DNA from: NIC37A-2 sp050289625
Lineage (GTDB): Bacteria > Myxococcota_A > Polyangia > Polyangiales > Polyangiaceae
Assembly (NCBI GenBank): GCA_050289625.1
Contig: JBNKGC010000051.1
Location: 1-33,793 of the forward strand
Direction of reading: 5' to 3'
DNA: 33,793 nt
The notes beneath the pieces are model-generated. The model was not told the DNA's origin and did no database searches. It worked only from the letters and a program-made list of their open reading frames with translations. The position numbers and the translations under genes were made by a program. Shown one piece after another: positions 30,729 through 33,793 of this stretch (position 1 is the first letter of the stretch; each line of letters starts with the position of its first letter).

Positions 30729-31880
30729 TCACTTCGATTCTTCGAGCCAGATCAACCCGGCGTTCAGCTTCTTGCCGCAGCCGTGGAACGGGACTTCCTT
30801 AATCATGTCGCTCGTTTGGGTTCGCAAGCCATCTTCCCAACCGGTGAGCACGAGGAGCTTCTCGTCCTTCGGATCGGTCACGTCGTATCCGACGGCCACC
30901 ACGTAGTGCCAGTTCTGGCACTTCCCACCGATGTTGGCCTCCCGCTTGTTGAACAGGAGCATCGTCGGGCGTCCTTCGTCGATGTTCTTCATCACCTGTT
31001 GAGTGATCTTCTCGTGACCGCGCAGGGCCTGCATGCGCTCGACCTTGAGCTTCTTGTCGTAGCCCTGGTCCTTGACCCATTTGTGAACGCCCTGCTTGGC
31101 GAACTTGGCGACGGTGGCAGTTCCCATGTCGCCGAAGCCCATGGCTTTGAGCTTCTTCATCAGCTCACGAATGGTCGCCGTTGGCTTGAGGGTTCCGTCA
31201 TAGCCTTTGTCGACGATCAGCTTGTCGTAGCCTTTGCCCTGCCAGTAGCTGAAGAGCATTGCCGCAGCCACGGGGGCGCAGCCCTCGAGCCGGCAGGAGT
31301 GACGGCAATCTTGGCGACAGCTCTTCGACTTGCACTCCTTGAGACAGGCCTTGCGTGAGTCGCAGTCGTCGCCCAAGCGGTCTTGCTGCATGGGCTGAAC
31401 GTCGCTCAGGAGCTTGCGCCCCGCACCCTGCACGCAGGCGACGTAGTCTTTGCCCTTTCCCTTGAACTTCTCGCCTCGAATCCAGCCTTTGCCGCATCCC
31501 TGGATCCGGGATTTGATCACCTTGCAGTTCGTGCCGTCGCGCTTCTTTTCCGCGCAGTAGGCCTCCGCTTCGGCCTTGTTGCTTTCGGAAGCGATGTGCC
31601 GCTTGCTCCGTTCGCAGGCTAGGTAGTTTTTGCCCTTGCCGGCGAACTTCGCGGCTTTGGACCACCCGTTCCCGCAGCCTTTGATGCTGCCGGGCACGAC
31701 CTTGCACTCTTTGCCCTCCGCCTTGGCTTTGTCGCAATGGGCCCTGGCGGCGGCTTCGTTCTTGGCCGACTCGCATTTTCGGTCGCATTTCGCCTCGGCG
31801 GTCTGCACTCCGCTGGGTGCAACGACGAGCGATACGGCTGCAACGAGGGCCGCCAGGGCTAGCTTTTTGATGGACGTCAT
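30729..31880 (-). CDS. Secreted Cys-rich protein with C39-like papain-fold domain
   Basis: 383 residues from ATG 31880 (GGAGGG 11 bases upstream). A Sec signal ends near AEA/K (30). Two cysteine modules follow at exactly 60-residue spacing (Cys 49/59/69/89 and 109/119/129/149), each lysine-rich with GCGxGW and GKGKxYxAC. A compact cluster of seven cysteines (173-201) leads into a C39-type peptidase domain with nucleophile region GCAPVAAAMLFSYW (Cys 201) and NWHYVVAVGYD (His 325). The usual Asp/Asn-Pro after the histidine is not evident (LTGWEDG instead), so the third catalytic residue is uncertain. There is no linked bacteriocin or ABC exporter, unlike classic C39 leader peptidases, so it is more like a secreted C39_2-type hydrolase. 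Its lysine-rich character suggests binding to acidic polymers. Confidence 0.85.
   Translation of the reverse strand: MTSIKKLALAALVAAVSLVVAPSGVQTAEAKCDRKCESAKNEAAARAHCDKAKAEGKECKVVPGSIKGCGNGWSKAAKFAGKGKNYLACERSKRHIASESNKAEAEAYCAEKKRDGTNCKVIKSRIQGCGKGWIRGEKFKGKGKDYVACVQGAGRKLLSDVQPMQQDRLGDDCDSRKACLKECKSKSCRQDCRHSCRLEGCAPVAAAMLFSYWQGKGYDKLIVDKGYDGTLKPTATIRELMKKLKAMGFGDMGTATVAKFAKQGVHKWVKDQGYDKKLKVERMQALRGHEKITQQVMKNIDEGRPTMLLFNKREANIGGKCQNWHYVVAVGYDVTDPKDEKLLVLTGWEDGLRTQTSDMIKEVPFHGCGKKLNAGLIWLEESK
31434..31757 (-). repeat. Duplicated 60-residue Cys/Lys module in the secreted protein
   Basis: Protein residues 42-89 and 102-149 are two copies of one module, with all four cysteines at the same spacing and a shared pattern (AAAxCxxxKxxGxxC, GCGxGW, GKGKxYxAC). 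At DNA level the copies have diverged, so the duplication is old and maintained by selection on the protein. Confidence 0.75.
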
Positions 31881-32193
31881 GAAATTGGATTCCCTCCGGG
31901 GGCGCCGTATACCAGTGGCTCCCCAACTCGAGTCAACGAGTGAAACGACGGACACTACGTGCCGAGTGCCGGGGGTCTTCCCTCGAGCGGATCGCTTTCT
32001 TCGAGGACCCTCGGAACGTCGACGATCCGAGTCACTCGCGGCTCGGCCGTGAGGCCCAGTGGTCGATCCTGCACACCCCCGGGGCTGACCATGCCCACGT
32101 AACGAACCGGGGCCGATTGAGTTACGGAAGGGCGCCGGATACGCTCGTCGGACATGGCCTCGGCCCTGCGTGGTTTCACTTTCGTCCGCTGAA
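31881..32193. other. Divergent intergenic region, C39-like / sulfatase-like genes
   Basis: 313 bases between divergent genes. No gene, strong hairpin or repeat array was seen. It should hold promoters for both genes, but no clear -35/-10 pair stands out. Confidence 0.4.
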
Positions 32194-33793
32194 ATGAAGA
32201 ACGGATCCGGTGTCTTGCCCGCGGCTGGTCCGGCTGAAAACTCGCCAAGCAAAGGGCGAGACTCTGGCTCGGCCGAGGCCGGAGTGGTGTCGGTCAAGGC
32301 GGTCGCGTCCGAAGCGACCATCGGGGCCGGCTGGGCGCACCTCATGGGTTGGGGCGTCTTGGCAGTGGTCAACGCAGCCTTCATCGCACTGGGGGAGCCG
32401 TCTGCCGACCTGGCTGAGCGCCTCTCGCACCACGCCTACGATGCGGGCCAACTGCTTGGGATCGGCCTCGTCCTCGCGCCGCTTGCTTGGCTCGCAGCGC
32501 GGGCGGCCAAGCGTGGACGCCTCGCTCTCAGTTGCCTCACGGCGATCGGCCTCGTTTGCCTCGCGTTTGCTGGCGACGTTCTCCTGGCCGAGGATCTGTC
32601 GAACTTCGTTGCCCGGAAGGCTGAGGCGGGCTCGACTCTTCCCTGGGGAGTCATTGGCGTCGCCGCGATGGGGTGTGCAGTCGTTGCGGTGGCAGCCGTG
32701 GGCGGCTTGCTCGTGCGCTTGCGGCTGCACTGGATCGCGATCTGCCTCGGGATCGTTCTCGCGGCTGCGAACAACCTGCTTCTCCCCGCCGGTTACCCCG
32801 GGATCCACCTCTACGTTGCCGTCCTCGCTGCGACGCTCGTCGGGGCCGGACTGACTCGGCTGCGGATTTTCGAGCGGTGGCGTGCGCACCGCGCGCTCCC
32901 GTGGGCTCGTCGGCTCGTCGTCATCGTTCTGTTCGGTTGGGCGACGCTAGTTTGCACCATCATGCCTCGCCAGACGGTCTGGCAGAGCATGTTCCGGCTT
33001 TCTGGCGCTGTGGCTGTGCCATTCGTTGCCCGTCTGTTTCCGGCGAGCCAAGAGGTGCGTCCCTCGGTTCGAACGGTTTCGCCCTGGTTTCAATCTCGAA
33101 GTGGACGGCCCAGCGTGCCGCCCAGTCCGCACGGCTCGTTGCCGGAGTCGCCGATCGTGCTCCTGGTGACGGCCGACGCAGTACGAGCCGATCTGTTCAC
33201 GACGGCGAAGTATCGGGACGCCCTGCCCAATCTCCAGGGCGTTCGCGGGGCATCGGCGGACTTCGCCGTGGCGCGATCCCCGTCACCCTCGACGGCCACC
33301 ACGTTCACGGCCCTCTTCACCGGCAAGTACTATTCCGGCACGCGCTGGGCGAGCTCGTCGAAAGAACGTAAGAAGAAGGGCAAGGGCATCTGGCCTGCGC
33401 TCGACGAGACTCCCCGCGTGGCTGAGCTCTTGAGTGCTGCGGGGGTGGATACCGTGAACGTTCAAATGCTCAAGATGTTCTCGTCTGGAACGGGAATCAG
33501 TCGCGGCTTTTCCGAAGAGATCCGCGTTGGGCACTATGCCAAAGCTCGAGCCGGGATCGGCAAGTTGGTGAAGCGACTCAGGCGGCAAGGTGATAGGCCG
33601 CTATTCGCGGCGATTCACCTCATCGAGCCCCACGCCCCGTACACTCGGGGCGGCAAGAAGGGGTCGCAATTCGACCGGTATCTCGCGGAGGTGAGGGTCG
33701 TAGACCGCGAGCTGAAACGACTCCTCAGTCTGCTCGAGGAGCCCGAGCTTCGCTCCCGGGTGATTCTCGTCTTCGCGTCGGACCACGGGGAGG
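32194..33793 (+). CDS. Membrane-anchored sulfatase / alkaline-phosphatase superfamily protein (partial)
   Basis: 533 codons visible, cut by the window end. The N-terminal half is a membrane anchor of about six or seven hydrophobic segments between residues 48 and 255. The C-terminal half is an alkaline-phosphatase-superfamily catalytic domain: metal-binding Asp 328 in LLVTADAVRADL, a nucleophile region SPSPSTATTFTALFTGKY (Thr 367 the likely nucleophile), and SDHG with D530/H531. There is no Cys/Ser in a CxPxR sulfatase motif, so this resembles LtaS- or EptA-type phosphotransferases with a Thr nucleophile more than formylglycine sulfatases. It probably modifies an envelope lipid or glycan on the outer side of the inner membrane. 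ATG 32194 lacks a good ribosome-binding site; GTG 32284 behind GAGG is an alternative. Confidence 0.88.
   Translation, partial: MKNGSGVLPAAGPAENSPSKGRDSGSAEAGVVSVKAVASEATIGAGWAHLMGWGVLAVVNAAFIALGEPSADLAERLSHHAYDAGQLLGIGLVLAPLAWLAARAAKRGRLALSCLTAIGLVCLAFAGDVLLAEDLSNFVARKAEAGSTLPWGVIGVAAMGCAVVAVAAVGGLLVRLRLHWIAICLGIVLAAANNLLLPAGYPGIHLYVAVLAATLVGAGLTRLRIFERWRAHRALPWARRLVVIVLFGWATLVCTIMPRQTVWQSMFRLSGAVAVPFVARLFPASQEVRPSVRTVSPWFQSRSGRPSVPPSPHGSLPESPIVLLVTADAVRADLFTTAKYRDALPNLQGVRGASADFAVARSPSPSTATTFTALFTGKYYSGTRWASSSKERKKKGKGIWPALDETPRVAELLSAAGVDTVNVQMLKMFSSGTGISRGFSEEIRVGHYAKARAGIGKLVKRLRRQGDRPLFAAIHLIEPHAPYTRGGKKGSQFDRYLAEVRVVDRELKRLLSLLEEPELRSRVILVFASDHGE

Noticed and set aside
32176..32889. 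Minus-strand 237-codon frame opposite the sulfatase-like gene
   Set aside because: Hydrophilic, no domain, and it lies opposite a clear membrane-segment pattern that continues into a catalytic domain.

Overview
The window is G+C-rich, densely coded bacterial chromosome, most likely from a myxobacterium or close relative (phylum Myxococcota). The evidence is the density of secreted lipoproteins with glycine/serine linkers after the lipobox, the DUF4215-type cysteine-rich repeats, a C-type-lectin/von Willebrand A surface protein, a TonB operon with unusual accessory proteins, and a glycine-rich RRM protein. No rRNA, tRNA, CRISPR array, phage gene or intact insertion sequence was seen.

Layout. 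1-3424: a partial lipoprotein, a UPF0149/SEC-C protein, a thiamine-binding (MTH1187-type) protein, a DsbA-like oxidoreductase and an extensin-like lipoprotein. 3630-6890: a two-gene ABC exporter, a histidine-kinase remnant joined to its stop codon, and an HD-domain protein resembling the tail half of CCA-adding enzymes. 6949-12425: a surface-protein cluster (a 1071-residue lectin/VWA protein, a DUF4215/PPC lipoprotein and a small lipoprotein). 12498-21225: eight consecutive minus-strand genes read as TonB-dependent receptor, lipoprotein, ExbB, ExbD, TonB, LA_2272-type repeat protein, ECF sigma factor and a membrane partner of the sigma factor. Three of the junctions are 4-base ATGA overlaps. 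21582-23884: a lipoprotein, a small basic conserved protein and a glycine-rich RNA-binding protein. 24606-30664: a 1750-residue fusion of an SLC12-like cation-chloride cotransporter to a long helical region and a C-terminal P-loop ATPase, translationally coupled to an MscS-like channel. 30729-33793: a secreted C39-like cysteine-protease-fold protein with two cysteine modules, and a membrane-anchored sulfatase/phosphoethanolamine-transferase-like protein cut by the window end.

How they work together. The receptor-to-sigma block looks like a self-contained outer-membrane uptake system: the receptor takes the substrate, ExbB/ExbD/TonB energise it, and the sigma pair probably regulates it. The most novel unit is the SLC12-ATPase fusion plus MscS pair. 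It joins a secondary ion transporter, a nucleotide-binding regulator and a channel in one coupled two-gene unit, which suggests a nucleotide-controlled ion or volume homeostasis system. That function is inference.
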